NCBI RefSeq assembly: GCF_008801935.1
Contig: NZ_VZOT01000016.1
Span: 1-63,623 of the forward strand
Length of the DNA stretch: 63,623 bases
Direction of reading: 5' to 3'
Source: Comamonas kerstersii
Lineage (GTDB): Bacteria; Pseudomonadota; Gammaproteobacteria; Burkholderiales; Burkholderiaceae_C
Position numbers and translations under genes: made by a program. The notes below the pieces were generated by a model that had not been told where the DNA came from, ran no database searches, and saw only the letters and a list, made by a program, of their open reading frames with translations. Positions 1 to 8,405 of this stretch are shown here, in pieces. Position 1 is the first letter of the stretch; every line of letters begins with the position of its first letter.

Positions 1-137
1 GCTTCTTCGACGGCAATCTCGTCAAAGGGGTTCATGCTCATCTTGACGTTGGCGATGTCCACGCCTGTGCCGTCGGACTTCACGCGGACTTTGACGTTGT
101 AGTCCACCACGCGCTTGACTGGGACCAATACCTTCAT
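1..137 (-). CDS. etfB: Electron transfer flavoprotein beta subunit (N-terminal part)
   Basis: The gene runs off the left edge; only the first 45 or so residues are visible, beginning [20 protein letters not shown] and containing [14 protein letters not shown]. This opening ([13 protein letters not shown], then [11 protein letters not shown]) is characteristic of bacterial EtfB, the AMP-binding subunit of the heterodimer that accepts electrons from acyl-CoA dehydrogenases and passes them to ETF-ubiquinone oxidoreductase. It is transcribed in the same direction as the acyl-CoA dehydrogenase operon to its right, which fits an electron sink for that pathway, although a gap with an inverted repeat separates them. 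The start is the ATG at 137. Confidence 0.93.
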   Translation of the reverse strand, partial: MKVLVPVKRVVDYNVKVRVKSDGTGVDIANVKMSMNPFDEIAVEE

Positions 138-174
138 GGTTTTGCTCTTTCAGAAATTGTTGGTTAAAACGGTC

Positions 175-207
175 GCTAACGCTTATACATCAAGCGCCAG
201 CAGCTAT
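175..207. repeat. Inverted repeat of the AGCTGCCAGCGCT family (degenerate copy)
   Basis: GCTAACGCTT and AAGCGCCAGC face each other around a 7-base loop in the leader of etfB, followed by the family signature CAGCTAT. It is one of about eleven related copies in the window and lies between the first Bug receptor gene and etfB. It could act as a terminator or leader structure; no strong T-run is present. Confidence 0.6.
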
Positions 208-266
208 GAATTCAATAATTTGAAATTGTGACTTCACAAATAGCGAGGTGATATGAGCAAAACGAC

Positions 267-1250
267 TTACTCCGCCACCATGCCCTTGTCCTTCACCACC
301 TTGGACCACTTGGTGTAGTCCGCTTCCAGACTGCGCTGCAGTTCTGCCGCTGGCATGAATTTGGCAATCGCTCCAGCGCCCAGAATGCGCTGCTGCACAT
401 CGGGCTGCGCCAGGATGTCCTGAACTTCCTGGTTCAGGCGCTCGACCACTGCAGGATCCATGCCCTTGGGGCCCAGCAATGCGCCCAGCGATACGGCTGA
501 GAAGCCATCAATACCCTGCTCGGCAATGGTCTTGACTTCAGGGATGACCGAGACACGCTCGGGCGAGCCCACGGCAATCGCGACAAGCTTGCCGGACTTG
601 ATATGCGGCAGGGCCGCGACCAGGTCGGCATACATGATGGGCACCTGGCCACCAATGGTGTCGGTGATGGCGGGCACGCCGCCACGGTAGGCCACGTGCT
701 GCATATCGAACTGGCCCATCTCCTTGAGCAGCTCCATGCTCATGTGGCCGAAGCTGCCAGCACCAGAGGTGGTGTAGTTCAGCTCGCCCTTTTTGGCGCG
801 TGCAGTTTCAATCAGCTGCGGCAGCGTAGTCACGCCAGGCAGCTTCTCGGGATTGACCACCATGGCAATCGGCAGGTCATAGACCATGGAGATGGGTGTG
901 AAGTCCTTGGTGACCTCATAGCCGGCGTTTCTGAAAAACAGCGGTGCAAACAGTGTGGGAGTGGCCAGCATCATCAGGGTGTGCCCATCAGGGGCTGCAC
1001 GCTTGACCTGCTGTGCAGCAATCGATCCCGAAGCACCAGCCTTGTTTTCCACAATCACAGGTTGACCCAGGCGGTCTGCCAGCTCCTTGCCCACGATGCG
1101 CGAGACCACGTCGGTGGGCCCTCCGGGAGGGAAAGGAACAATCAGGGTAATGGGCTTGCTGGGCCATGCGGCCTGCGCCCAGGCCGATCCGGCCACCAGG
1201 GTGGCAGCGGCTGCCAGCAGGGTGCGGCGGGTGATGTTTGTCAAACGCAT
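267..1250 (-). CDS. Bug/TctC-family periplasmic solute-binding receptor
   Basis: This 327-residue protein is an extracytoplasmic receptor of the Bug (tripartite tricarboxylate, TctC) family, which binds carboxylates in the periplasm. It has an N-terminal signal sequence with a twin-arginine-like TRRTLLAA stretch and a likely cleavage after AWA near residue 25. The mature protein starts with WPSKPITLIVPFPPGGPTD, the family's hallmark, and has the HVAYRGGVP motif in the middle. No TctA or TctB membrane partner lies nearby, as is common for the expanded Bug families of Burkholderiales. It is 24 bases downstream of a second Bug gene, so they are probably cotranscribed. The ligand is unknown; the neighbouring CoA-dependent genes suggest an aliphatic or alicyclic carboxylate. 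Confidence 0.95.
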   Translation of the reverse strand: MRLTNITRRTLLAAAATLVAGSAWAQAAWPSKPITLIVPFPPGGPTDVVSRIVGKELADRLGQPVIVENKAGASGSIAAQQVKRAAPDGHTLMMLATPTLFAPLFFRNAGYEVTKDFTPISMVYDLPIAMVVNPEKLPGVTTLPQLIETARAKKGELNYTTSGAGSFGHMSMELLKEMGQFDMQHVAYRGGVPAITDTIGGQVPIMYADLVAALPHIKSGKLVAIAVGSPERVSVIPEVKTIAEQGIDGFSAVSLGALLGPKGMDPAVVERLNQEVQDILAQPDVQQRILGAGAIAKFMPAAELQRSLEADYTKWSKVVKDKGMVAE

Positions 1251-1274
1251 GATTCTGTCTCCGTTCGTTGTTGT

Positions 1275-2279
1275 TTAGTCGACCTTGGCCTCAGCCACTT
1301 CAATCAGCTGCTTCCAGATGGGGGCTGCCTCGGCATAGGACTGGGCAAAGGCCTCCGGGGTGCTGAACACGGGCAGAAAGCCTGCTCCGTCCAGGCGCTC
1401 CTGCACCTTGGGGTCCTGCGAGGCTTGCTGGAGCGCTGCATACAGCGCATCCACAACCTCTTTGGGCGTACCAGCAGGCAGCGCCATGCCGACAAAACCG
1501 GCGATGGTGTAGGCATCATCGGTCACGCCCTGCTCGTAGATGGTGGGCAGATCAGGCAGCACAGACATGCGCTGCTTGCCTGTTACGCCAATGGCCTTGA
1601 GGCGGCCAGTTTCAATAAAAGGCTTGGTGTTCTGTGCGCTGGAGAAGCACAGCTGCAGCTGACCGCCAATGAGTTCCTGAATCATGGGCGCCTCGCCACG
1701 GTAGGCCACATGGCTCATGTCGGCATCCATGGTCTTGCTCATATAGGCACCACCCAGGTGGGCGTAGGAGCCCACACCCCAGCTGCCGTACGACACCTTG
1801 CCCTTGTTGGCCTTCACCCAGGCCCGCAGCTCCTGCATGTTGTTGGCAGGCACAGAAGGATGGACCACCAGTGTGACGGGGGCGGAGGCAATCTCCGACA
1901 GCATCAGCAAGTCCTTCTGGGGGTTGTAGGCCATCTTGGAGTACAGAAACTGGTTGATGAGCAGCGAAGTGCTCAGCGACACCACCACGTTGTAACCATC
2001 GGGCGCCGACTTGGCGACCTGGTCCGTGCCCAGCATGGCCGATGCACCGGCCTTGTTTTCCACAATGATGGGCTGGCCCAGCTGCCTGGACATGGCTTCT
2101 GCCAGCACGCGCGCGACGATGTCGGTCGCACCACCGGGGTTAAAGGGCACGACAAAGCGGATGGGCTTGCTGGGATAGTTGGCCTGGGCCCAGGCAGGCA
2201 AGCCGATCAGGCTGGTACCTGCTGCCGCAGCCGCTGCTGCCAGGATGTGGCGGCGTGTTGTGGTGTGTGTGCTATCCAT
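1275..2279 (-). CDS. Bug/TctC-family periplasmic solute-binding receptor (second copy)
   Basis: A 334-residue Bug-family receptor. The start chosen is the ATG at 2279 (MDSTHTTTRRH), because the 29 upstream residues of the longer frame do not look like protein and the twin-arginine signal (TTTRRHILAAA, cleavage near PAWA) then sits at the N terminus. The mature part begins YPSKPIRFVVPFNPGGATD and contains HVAYRGEAP, both diagnostic. It is similar in layout to the adjacent receptor, so the pair may be an old duplication with diverged ligands. It lies 108 bases downstream of the CoA-transferase gene, which may activate the imported acid. Confidence 0.94.
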   Translation of the reverse strand: MDSTHTTTRRHILAAAAAAAGTSLIGLPAWAQANYPSKPIRFVVPFNPGGATDIVARVLAEAMSRQLGQPIIVENKAGASAMLGTDQVAKSAPDGYNVVVSLSTSLLINQFLYSKMAYNPQKDLLMLSEIASAPVTLVVHPSVPANNMQELRAWVKANKGKVSYGSWGVGSYAHLGGAYMSKTMDADMSHVAYRGEAPMIQELIGGQLQLCFSSAQNTKPFIETGRLKAIGVTGKQRMSVLPDLPTIYEQGVTDDAYTIAGFVGMALPAGTPKEVVDALYAALQQASQDPKVQERLDGAGFLPVFSTPEAFAQSYAEAAPIWKQLIEVAEAKVD

Positions 2280-2387
2280 GTGGTTGTCTCCCAGAAATTG
2301 CGGTGTGGATATAGAAAGCAGCCGGGCCTCCTCCCTGAACACGCTGCCCTCTTTGGGAGCAGTCATGCACAGACCCGGCCAGAAAAA

Positions 2388-3629
2388 TCAGCCCTGCTGC
2401 TCAGGCAGTGTGAGCACGCCTTTGTCCTTCAGGGACTGCAGCTGTTCATCGCTCATGGACAGCAGTTCCTGCAGCACAGCACGCGTGGAGTCACCCAGCG
2501 TGGGCGGTGCATTGCGGATGGGCAGGCGCTGACCGTCCAGACGATAGGGCGGCGCAAACACCCAGGTCTGGCCGACCACGGGGTGCGGCATCTGGTGGAA
2601 CATGCCAGCCTGTCGTGTGCGCTCACTGGTCAGGGCTTCATGCAGGCCCGCAACTTCACCGCAAGGGATGCCTACGGCACGCATGCGTTCGAGCAACTGC
2701 TGACGTGGGTGGCTGGCGATGACCTGCTTGAGCAGCGGCAGGATTTCGTGGCGGTTCCGGGCACGTTCCACATTGGTGGCGTAGCGTGGGTCTTCAAACA
2801 GGTCGGGGCGCTCAATCACATGGCGACAGAAGGCCTCGTACTGGCGGTTATTGCCCACGCCGATGATGAGCGGGCCATCGGCCGCATCAAACAGGCCATA
2901 GGGCACGATGGAAGGGTGTGCATTGCCATAGCGCTGTGTGTCGTGGCCCAGCAGCATGGCGTCCAGCGCGTAGTAGCCATTGATGGTCAGGCCGCAGTCG
3001 TACAGTGCCAGCTCAATCTGGCGACCGCGCCCTGTGCGGCTCTTGCGGTAGAGCGCCGCCAGCACGGCCTGTGCGGCGTACATGCCGGTCATCAGATCAA
3101 CCACGGCCACGCCAAACTTCAGCGGCGGTGTGCCCTCTTCACCATTGATAGCCATCAGACCCGCTTCAGCCTGGATGACCAGGTCATAGCCCGGGCGGTG
3201 TGCCTCGGGCGTGTCGCTGTTGTAGCCCGCAATGCTGCAGTAGATCAGGTCCGGCTTGATGGACTTGAGCTTTTCGTAGCCCAGGCCGAGCTTGTCCGCA
3301 CCGCCGTGCTTGAAGTTGTGAATCACCACATCAAACTGCGGCAACAGCTCATAGATGATCTGCACACCTTCGGCGCTTTGCAGATCCAGCGTGATGGACC
3401 GCTTGTTGCGGTTCATGCTGTTGTAGTAGGTGGTTTCGGTCTTGCCAATGCGCATGCCCCAGTCGCGGGTGTCATCTCCGCGCAGCGGGTGCTCGACCTT
3501 GATCACCTCTGCACCAAAGTCAGCCAGTACCTGGCCACACAAAGGGCCTGCAAACACACGCGAGAGGTCCAGTACGCGCACTCCCTCCAAGGGAAAGTCC
3601 ATGCCTTCAGGCAGTGTTGTCTGTGTCAT
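2388..3629 (-). CDS. CaiB/BaiF-family (type III) CoA-transferase
   Basis: This 413-residue protein belongs to the family III CoA-transferases, which move CoA between organic acids through an aspartyl-CoA thioester. The N terminus carries LEGVRVLDLSRVFAGP and LADFGAEVIKVEHP, and the candidate catalytic aspartate is about residue 178 in VVDLMTGMYA. In this operon it takes the place of the acyl-CoA ligase found in pimelate operons, so it probably activates the imported acid by transferring CoA from another thioester. Substrate specificity cannot be read from sequence in this family. Confidence 0.93.
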   Translation of the reverse strand: MTQTTLPEGMDFPLEGVRVLDLSRVFAGPLCGQVLADFGAEVIKVEHPLRGDDTRDWGMRIGKTETTYYNSMNRNKRSITLDLQSAEGVQIIYELLPQFDVVIHNFKHGGADKLGLGYEKLKSIKPDLIYCSIAGYNSDTPEAHRPGYDLVIQAEAGLMAINGEEGTPPLKFGVAVVDLMTGMYAAQAVLAALYRKSRTGRGRQIELALYDCGLTINGYYALDAMLLGHDTQRYGNAHPSIVPYGLFDAADGPLIIGVGNNRQYEAFCRHVIERPDLFEDPRYATNVERARNRHEILPLLKQVIASHPRQQLLERMRAVGIPCGEVAGLHEALTSERTRQAGMFHQMPHPVVGQTWVFAPPYRLDGQRLPIRNAPPTLGDSTRAVLQELLSMSDEQLQSLKDKGVLTLPEQQG

Positions 3630-3710
3630 TGTTCTCGTCTCCCTGAGCCTTGGGTTACACGCATCACACCTGTCTCCGCCGTGATGCGCAATGTGTTGGT
3701 CATGCCAGCC

Positions 3711-4517
3711 CTACTCTGTCAGCGGCACAGATGCAGGCTGGCGAAACTGCGGGCTGCGTTTTTCCAGAAAAGCGGCAATGCCTTCGCGAGACTCTGCGCT
3801 CTCCTGCGACTGCACCATGTACTGCGCTTCCAGCTCCAGCTGCTGCTCCAGCGTGTTGCGTGGTGCTTCACGGCACAGGTGCTTGATGCGCGACATGGCC
3901 AGCTCCGGTCCCTGAGCGACTTGCTGCGCCAGCGCCAGTGCATGCACGATGGCCTGCCCGGGCTCTGCCAGCCGGTTCACCACACCCAGCTGGGCCATGC
4001 GCTCGCCGCTGATGCGCTCGCCGGTCAGGCACAGCTCGGTCAGCACCTGGCGTGACACGAATTCCGAAAGAAAGGCCGTTGCACCACCATCGGGCGTGAG
4101 GCCGACCTTCACATAGGCCACCGAGAACACGCTGTTCTTGGCCGCCACCAGCATGTCGCAGGCCAGCGCCAGCGACAGCCCCGCACCTGCGGCTGCGCCT
4201 TCGACCGCGGCAATCACGGGCTTGGGGCAGTCGCGCACAGCGCGGATCAGGTGGTGCAGGCCCTCGAGCTTTTCGCGGCGCTCCTGCACAGGCAGTTCCC
4301 GGCGCTTGGCCAGCTGGCGCAGATCACCGCCTGCGCAAAAGTGGCCCCCCTCACCCGTGAGGATGACGGCGCCAATGCTGCTGTCCTCTGCCGCCTGCAC
4401 CAGTGCCGTCGTCACGGCTGCATAGAACTCGGGCGACAGGGCATTGCGTGCAGCAACGTTGTTGTTGGAGAGGATGAGCACCTCTGCCTCACGGCGGATC
4501 AACAGGGGGGTATTCAC
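3711..4517 (-). CDS. Enoyl-CoA hydratase/isomerase family protein
   Basis: This protein belongs to the crotonase fold and hydrates enoyl-CoA, or isomerises it. The start chosen is GTG at 4517 (VNTPLLIRREAEVLIL), preceded by GGAGAC; the longer in-frame extension reads through cysteine/proline-rich non-protein sequence. That gives 268 residues, normal for the family. Visible motifs are the oxyanion-hole segments HFCAGGDL and AVEGAAAGAGLSLALACD, and the C-terminal FLEKRSPQF. The second segment has Leu-Ala rather than Glu after the glycines, so it may be an isomerase-type member. It is the sixth gene of the minus-strand acyl-CoA operon. Confidence 0.92.
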   Translation of the reverse strand: MNTPLLIRREAEVLILSNNNVAARNALSPEFYAAVTTALVQAAEDSSIGAVILTGEGGHFCAGGDLRQLAKRRELPVQERREKLEGLHHLIRAVRDCPKPVIAAVEGAAAGAGLSLALACDMLVAAKNSVFSVAYVKVGLTPDGGATAFLSEFVSRQVLTELCLTGERISGERMAQLGVVNRLAEPGQAIVHALALAQQVAQGPELAMSRIKHLCREAPRNTLEQQLELEAQYMVQSQESAESREGIAAFLEKRSPQFRQPASVPLTE

Positions 4518-4629
4518 AGCATGTCTCCGGATATGCAACGCTGGCCTTGCTGCCAGCGGGCAGCAGCCCCTGCACGGCAGGCAGGGGCTACACGTACCAG
4601 ACAGCACCAGCTGTCTGGCGAGGCAGTGC

Positions 4630-5766
4630 TTACGCTGCCTGGTTCAGCGCAATAAAGCGCGCCAGATGGTGGTCTTCGTCACCGAACTGGTGGTCGATCA
4701 TGACCAGACGCTTGGCGTAGTGCGCCAGTGGCAGCTCCCAGGTCATGCCAATGCCACCATGCATCTGGATGCTTTCCTGTGCCACCTTGGTGCCCACATA
4801 GCCCACGGTGTACTTGGCAGCAGCCAGCGCCTTGGCCTTGGCTGCACCTTCGGCGTTGTCGATGGCGTCTGCCGCATTGATCACGGCAGAGCGTGCCTGC
4901 TCCACTTCCAGCAGCACATCCGCCATGCGGTGCTGCAATGCCTGGAAGGTGCCGATGGCCACGCCAAACTGCTTGCGGGTCTGCAGGTACTCCAGCGTGT
5001 GCTGCTTGGCCACATCCATGGCACCGACGGATTCCGCAGCCAGTGCCAGCACGGCATAGCCGCTGATGCGCTCCAGCACTTCGTAGCCCTTGCCTTCAGC
5101 ACCCAGCAGCGCGTCAGCGCTCAGCTGCACGTTGTCCAACTTCAGCTCTGCCACACGACCGCCTTCAAAGCGCTGCATGCTGCGCTTGGTGATGCCAGCC
5201 GCGCTGCCATCCACCAGGAACAGGCTGATGCCATCCTGGTCGTATTGGCTGCCCGATGTGCGGGCAGACACCAGCAGCAGATCCGCCTTGGCACCAAATG
5301 CCACCACGCCCTTGGCGCCGTTGAGTACCCAGCCGCTGGCCGACTTGGCTGCGGTGGTGGAAACATTGTTCAGCTCATAGTGGCTGCCGGGCTCGTCGTG
5401 CGCCAGCGCTGCAATCACGCCACCCGCGATGATGTCTTCCAGCTTTTGCTTTTGCGACTCGGTACCCGCAGCGATCAGGGCCTGGCCCACCACCAGTGCG
5501 CCCAGCAGGGGCTCGGCCACCAAGCCACGACCCAGGGCTTCAAACACCACGCTGATGTCAAAGCCTGCGCCGCCAAAGCCGCCGTCTTCTTCCTTGAACA
5601 GCGCGCCAATGGCGCCCAGTTCGGCAAACTGGGCATACAGCTCGGGGCTGTGGCCTTCTTCGCCATAGGCCAGCTTGTTGCGATGCTCGATGCCGTATTG
5701 CTCAGAGACAAAGCGGTTCAAGGTGTCCGCCAGCATGCGGCGGTCTTCGGTATGTTCGAAGTTCAT
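4630..5766 (-). CDS. Acyl-CoA dehydrogenase, small subunit (PimD-like)
   Basis: A 378-residue acyl-CoA dehydrogenase. It begins MNFEHTEDRRMLADTLNRF, has a shortened FAD/substrate segment (AHDEPGSHYELNN) and ends with MHGGIGMTWELPLAHYAKRL. Together with the following gene in transcript order it forms the large/small pair typical of pimeloyl-CoA dehydrogenase (PimC/PimD), in which two related subunits build a heteromeric enzyme. The pair is separated by only 25 bases. It should introduce the double bond at C2-C3 and give electrons to ETF. The substrate may be another dicarboxylyl-, cyclic or steroid-derived CoA ester. Confidence 0.92.
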   Translation of the reverse strand: MNFEHTEDRRMLADTLNRFVSEQYGIEHRNKLAYGEEGHSPELYAQFAELGAIGALFKEEDGGFGGAGFDISVVFEALGRGLVAEPLLGALVVGQALIAAGTESQKQKLEDIIAGGVIAALAHDEPGSHYELNNVSTTAAKSASGWVLNGAKGVVAFGAKADLLLVSARTSGSQYDQDGISLFLVDGSAAGITKRSMQRFEGGRVAELKLDNVQLSADALLGAEGKGYEVLERISGYAVLALAAESVGAMDVAKQHTLEYLQTRKQFGVAIGTFQALQHRMADVLLEVEQARSAVINAADAIDNAEGAAKAKALAAAKYTVGYVGTKVAQESIQMHGGIGMTWELPLAHYAKRLVMIDHQFGDEDHHLARFIALNQAA

Positions 5767-5791
5767 GGTCTTGTTCCTTCTCTCGCCTGAA

Positions 5792-6988
5792 TCAGAGGCC
5801 CAGGATCATCTTGGAGATGATGTTCTTTTGAATTTCATTCGAGCCGCCGAAGATCGACAGCTTGCGGTAGTTGAAGTAGGCCGCAGCGGCCGAGAATGCT
5901 TCCTCGGGGCCCACGGTAGGCTCCGTATTGGTGCCGTGCATGGCAGCTTCTTCAAACGGCACGGCATAGGGGCCCATGACGCGGCGGATCAGCGACAGAA
6001 TTTCCTGGCGGATTTCCGTGCCCTTGATCTTGAGCATGGAGCTTTCTGCACCGGGCACACCGCCACCCGCCACGGCGGCGATCACGCGCAGATTGGTGGT
6101 CTTCATGTTTTCCAGATCGATCTCGACCTTGGCCAGACGGGCAGCGAACAGCGGGTCCTGAATCAGAGGCTTGCCGTTGTAGAGCGTGCGGCTGGCAGCC
6201 AGCTTGAGCTTTTCCAGCGAAGCCATGGAGAAGCCCACGCCCGCGATATTGGTGCGCTCGTAGGTCAGCAGGTACTTGGCGTAGGTCCAGCCCTTGTTCT
6301 CTTCGCCCACCAGGTTTTCCACAGGCACCTTCACATCGGTGAAGAACACTTCGTTGACTTCGTGCTCGCCATCCAGCGTGATGATGGGGCGCACTTCCAC
6401 ACCGGGGGTGTTCATGTCGATCAGCAGGAAGCTGATACCGGCCTGTGCCTTGACTTCCTTGTTGGTGCGCACCAGGCAGAAGATCATGTTGGCGTGCTGG
6501 CCCAGCGTGGTCCAGGTCTTCTGGCCATTGACGATGTAGTGGTCGCCATCGCGCACGGCCGTGGTCTTCACGGAGGCCAGGTCGGAGCCGGAGCCGGGCT
6601 CGGAATAGCCCTGGCACCACCAGTCAGCGCCATTCAGGATGCGGGGCAGCCAGTAGCTCTTCTGCTGCTCATTGCCGTACTTGATCAGGACGGGGCCCAG
6701 CATGTTCACGCCAAAGGGCACCAGGCGGGGGGCACCAGCCAGCGCGCACTCGGTTTCAAAGATGAACTTTTCGACCGCACCCCAGCCTGGGCCACCGTAT
6801 TCCTTGGGCCAGTGGTTGGCCAGCCAGCCGCGCTCGTTGAGCACATCGTGCCAGCCCTGCAGGTCCTGCTTGCCCAGGATCTGGCCGCTCTGGACCTTGT
6901 GCGCCAGCTCGGGGCTGAGCTTTTCTTTCAGAAAGGCCTGCACTTCCGCGCGGAAGGCTTGTTCTTGGGGGGTAAATTGCAAATCCAT
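5792..6988 (-). CDS. Acyl-CoA dehydrogenase, large subunit (PimC-like)
   Basis: A 398-residue acyl-CoA dehydrogenase starting at the ATG at 6988 (MDLQFTPQEQAFRAEVQAFL); a 21-residue upstream extension overlaps the end of the thiolase gene and was rejected. Residues 126-140 (CQGYSEPGSGSDLAS) form the flavin-binding loop, and the C terminus GGSNEIQKNIISKMILGL is the canonical FAD-contact motif. It pairs with the small-subunit gene 25 bases downstream. The architecture and order (706-aa bifunctional enzyme, thiolase, large, small) match pimF-pimB-pimC-pimD of Rhodopseudomonas as I remember them. Confidence 0.95.
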   Translation of the reverse strand: MDLQFTPQEQAFRAEVQAFLKEKLSPELAHKVQSGQILGKQDLQGWHDVLNERGWLANHWPKEYGGPGWGAVEKFIFETECALAGAPRLVPFGVNMLGPVLIKYGNEQQKSYWLPRILNGADWWCQGYSEPGSGSDLASVKTTAVRDGDHYIVNGQKTWTTLGQHANMIFCLVRTNKEVKAQAGISFLLIDMNTPGVEVRPIITLDGEHEVNEVFFTDVKVPVENLVGEENKGWTYAKYLLTYERTNIAGVGFSMASLEKLKLAASRTLYNGKPLIQDPLFAARLAKVEIDLENMKTTNLRVIAAVAGGGVPGAESSMLKIKGTEIRQEILSLIRRVMGPYAVPFEEAAMHGTNTEPTVGPEEAFSAAAAYFNYRKLSIFGGSNEIQKNIISKMILGL

Positions 6989-7013
6989 TGCTATTCCTCG
7001 GGGAAAAACCAGA

Positions 7014-8210
7014 TCAGAAAATTTCAAACAGGCCTGCTGCGCCCATGCCACCAGCGATGCACATGGTGACGACGCCGTACTTCACCTTCTGGCCCTGGGC
7101 CTTGCGGCGCTGGCCTTCGAGCAGGATGTGACCGGCCAGACGCGCGCCCGTCATGCCAAAAGGGTGGCCGATGGAGATCGCGCCGCCGTTGACGTTCAGG
7201 CGTTCCATGGGGATGCCCAGCTGGCGCTGGCAGTACAGCGCCTGGGAGGCAAAGGCTTCGTTCAGCTCCCACAGATCGATGTCATCCACCGTGAGGCCGT
7301 GGCGCGCCAGCAGCTTGGGCACGGCAAACACAGGGCCGATGCCCATTTCGTCAGGCTCGCAACCAGCGACGGCAAAGCCACGGAAGGCGCCCAGGGGCTT
7401 CAGGCCCAGACGCTCGGCCACCTTGGCCTCCACCACCACGCAGGCGCTGGAGCCATCGGACAGCTGCGAGGCATTACCGGCGGTGATGAAGTTGCCGAGG
7501 CCCTTCACGGGTTCGAGCTTGGCCAGGCCTTCCAGCGTGGTGCTGGCGCGGTTGCAGTTGTCCTTGGTGGCGACAACGTCACGGTAGGTGACTTCGCCGG
7601 TTTCCTTGTTCTTCTCCGCCATCTTGGTGGCGCAGGCAATGATTTCGTTATCAAACAGACCGGCAGCCTGTGCTGTGGCGGTGCGCTGCTGGCTCAGCAG
7701 CGAGAAAGCATCCTGGTCTTCACGCGAGATGTTGTAGCGCTTGGCCACCACATCGGCGGTGTCGATCATGGCCATGAAGAGTTCTGGCTTGTGCTCGACC
7801 AGCCAGGGGTCCATGTCGGTGGGCAAATTGTTGCCAGGGCGGATGCCGGAAATGCTTTCCACACCACCGGCAATCATGGCGTCCACCCCTTCAGCCACCA
7901 CGCGGCCTGCAGCAATGGCAATCGACTGCAGCCCCGAAGCGCAGTAGCGCGTGATGGTCGTGCCCGCAATGCTCAGCGGCAACTCGGCACGGATGACGGT
8001 CTGGCGGCCCAGGTTGCGGCCCTGAAAGCCATCGGGGTTGCCGCAGCCGAGGATCAGGTCCTCGATCATCTCGGGGTCTACACCCGAGCGCTCCACGGCC
8101 GCCTTGACGGAAAACGCGGCCAGCTGTGCGGCTGGCGTGATGTTGAACTCGCCACGGTGCGACTTGGTCAGCGGTGTGCGTGCGGTGGAAACAATGACGG
8201 CTTCACGCAT
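7014..8210 (-). CDS. Acetyl-CoA acyltransferase (thiolase)
   Basis: This 398-residue thiolase cleaves 3-ketoacyl-CoA with CoA to release acetyl-CoA. The nucleophilic cysteine is at residue 90 ([11 protein letters not shown]), the catalytic histidine near 349 ([14 protein letters not shown]) and the second cysteine near 384 ([14 protein letters not shown]). The start is the ATG at 8210 ([14 protein letters not shown]); the 29-residue upstream extension comes out of an inverted repeat. It is separated from the upstream bifunctional enzyme by 195 bases holding that repeat, so expression of the distal genes could be partly uncoupled. Confidence 0.95.
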   Translation of the reverse strand: MREAVIVSTARTPLTKSHRGEFNITPAAQLAAFSVKAAVERSGVDPEMIEDLILGCGNPDGFQGRNLGRQTVIRAELPLSIAGTTITRYCASGLQSIAIAAGRVVAEGVDAMIAGGVESISGIRPGNNLPTDMDPWLVEHKPELFMAMIDTADVVAKRYNISREDQDAFSLLSQQRTATAQAAGLFDNEIIACATKMAEKNKETGEVTYRDVVATKDNCNRASTTLEGLAKLEPVKGLGNFITAGNASQLSDGSSACVVVEAKVAERLGLKPLGAFRGFAVAGCEPDEMGIGPVFAVPKLLARHGLTVDDIDLWELNEAFASQALYCQRQLGIPMERLNVNGGAISIGHPFGMTGARLAGHILLEGQRRKAQGQKVKYGVVTMCIAGGMGAAGLFEIF

Positions 8211-8234
8211 GGTATGTGTCTCGTTACTGTTTTT

Positions 8235-8315
8235 GATAGCTGCCAGCGCTTTCCAATACTTGTTTTCAAATAGTTTTCTATCTGAAAAGCTTGTCAATCA
8301 AGCGCTGGCAGCTAC
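8235..8315. repeat. Inverted repeat, AGCTGCCAGCGCT family (full copy)
   Basis: Two perfect 13-base arms, AGCTGCCAGCGCT at 8238-8250 and AGCGCTGGCAGCT at 8301-8313, enclose about 50 bases that contain further partial complementarity. On the minus strand it lies between the bifunctional dehydrogenase gene and the thiolase gene, where it could form a long hairpin in the operon mRNA. The same arm pair with a similar loop occurs at 43360-43435. Confidence 0.85.
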
Positions 8316-8405
8316 GTTTTTTATGAATATGGCAAGGAGCGTCTTTGCGCTCTCTCACCACGCTCCCTGATGGGGCTTGGTGCCCCTTCCTCCTGGTCAC
8401 ATGCC

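Noticed and set aside
603..4055. An 1150-residue open frame on the plus strand opposite the Bug receptors, CoA-transferase and hydratase
   Set aside because: It lies antisense to four genes with clear family motifs; the translation is rich in His, Gln and Cys with no domain, as expected from the reverse strand of GC-rich coding DNA. The same applies to other long antisense frames, for example at 5675-7069, 8370-10610, 17062-18588 and 57047-58837.
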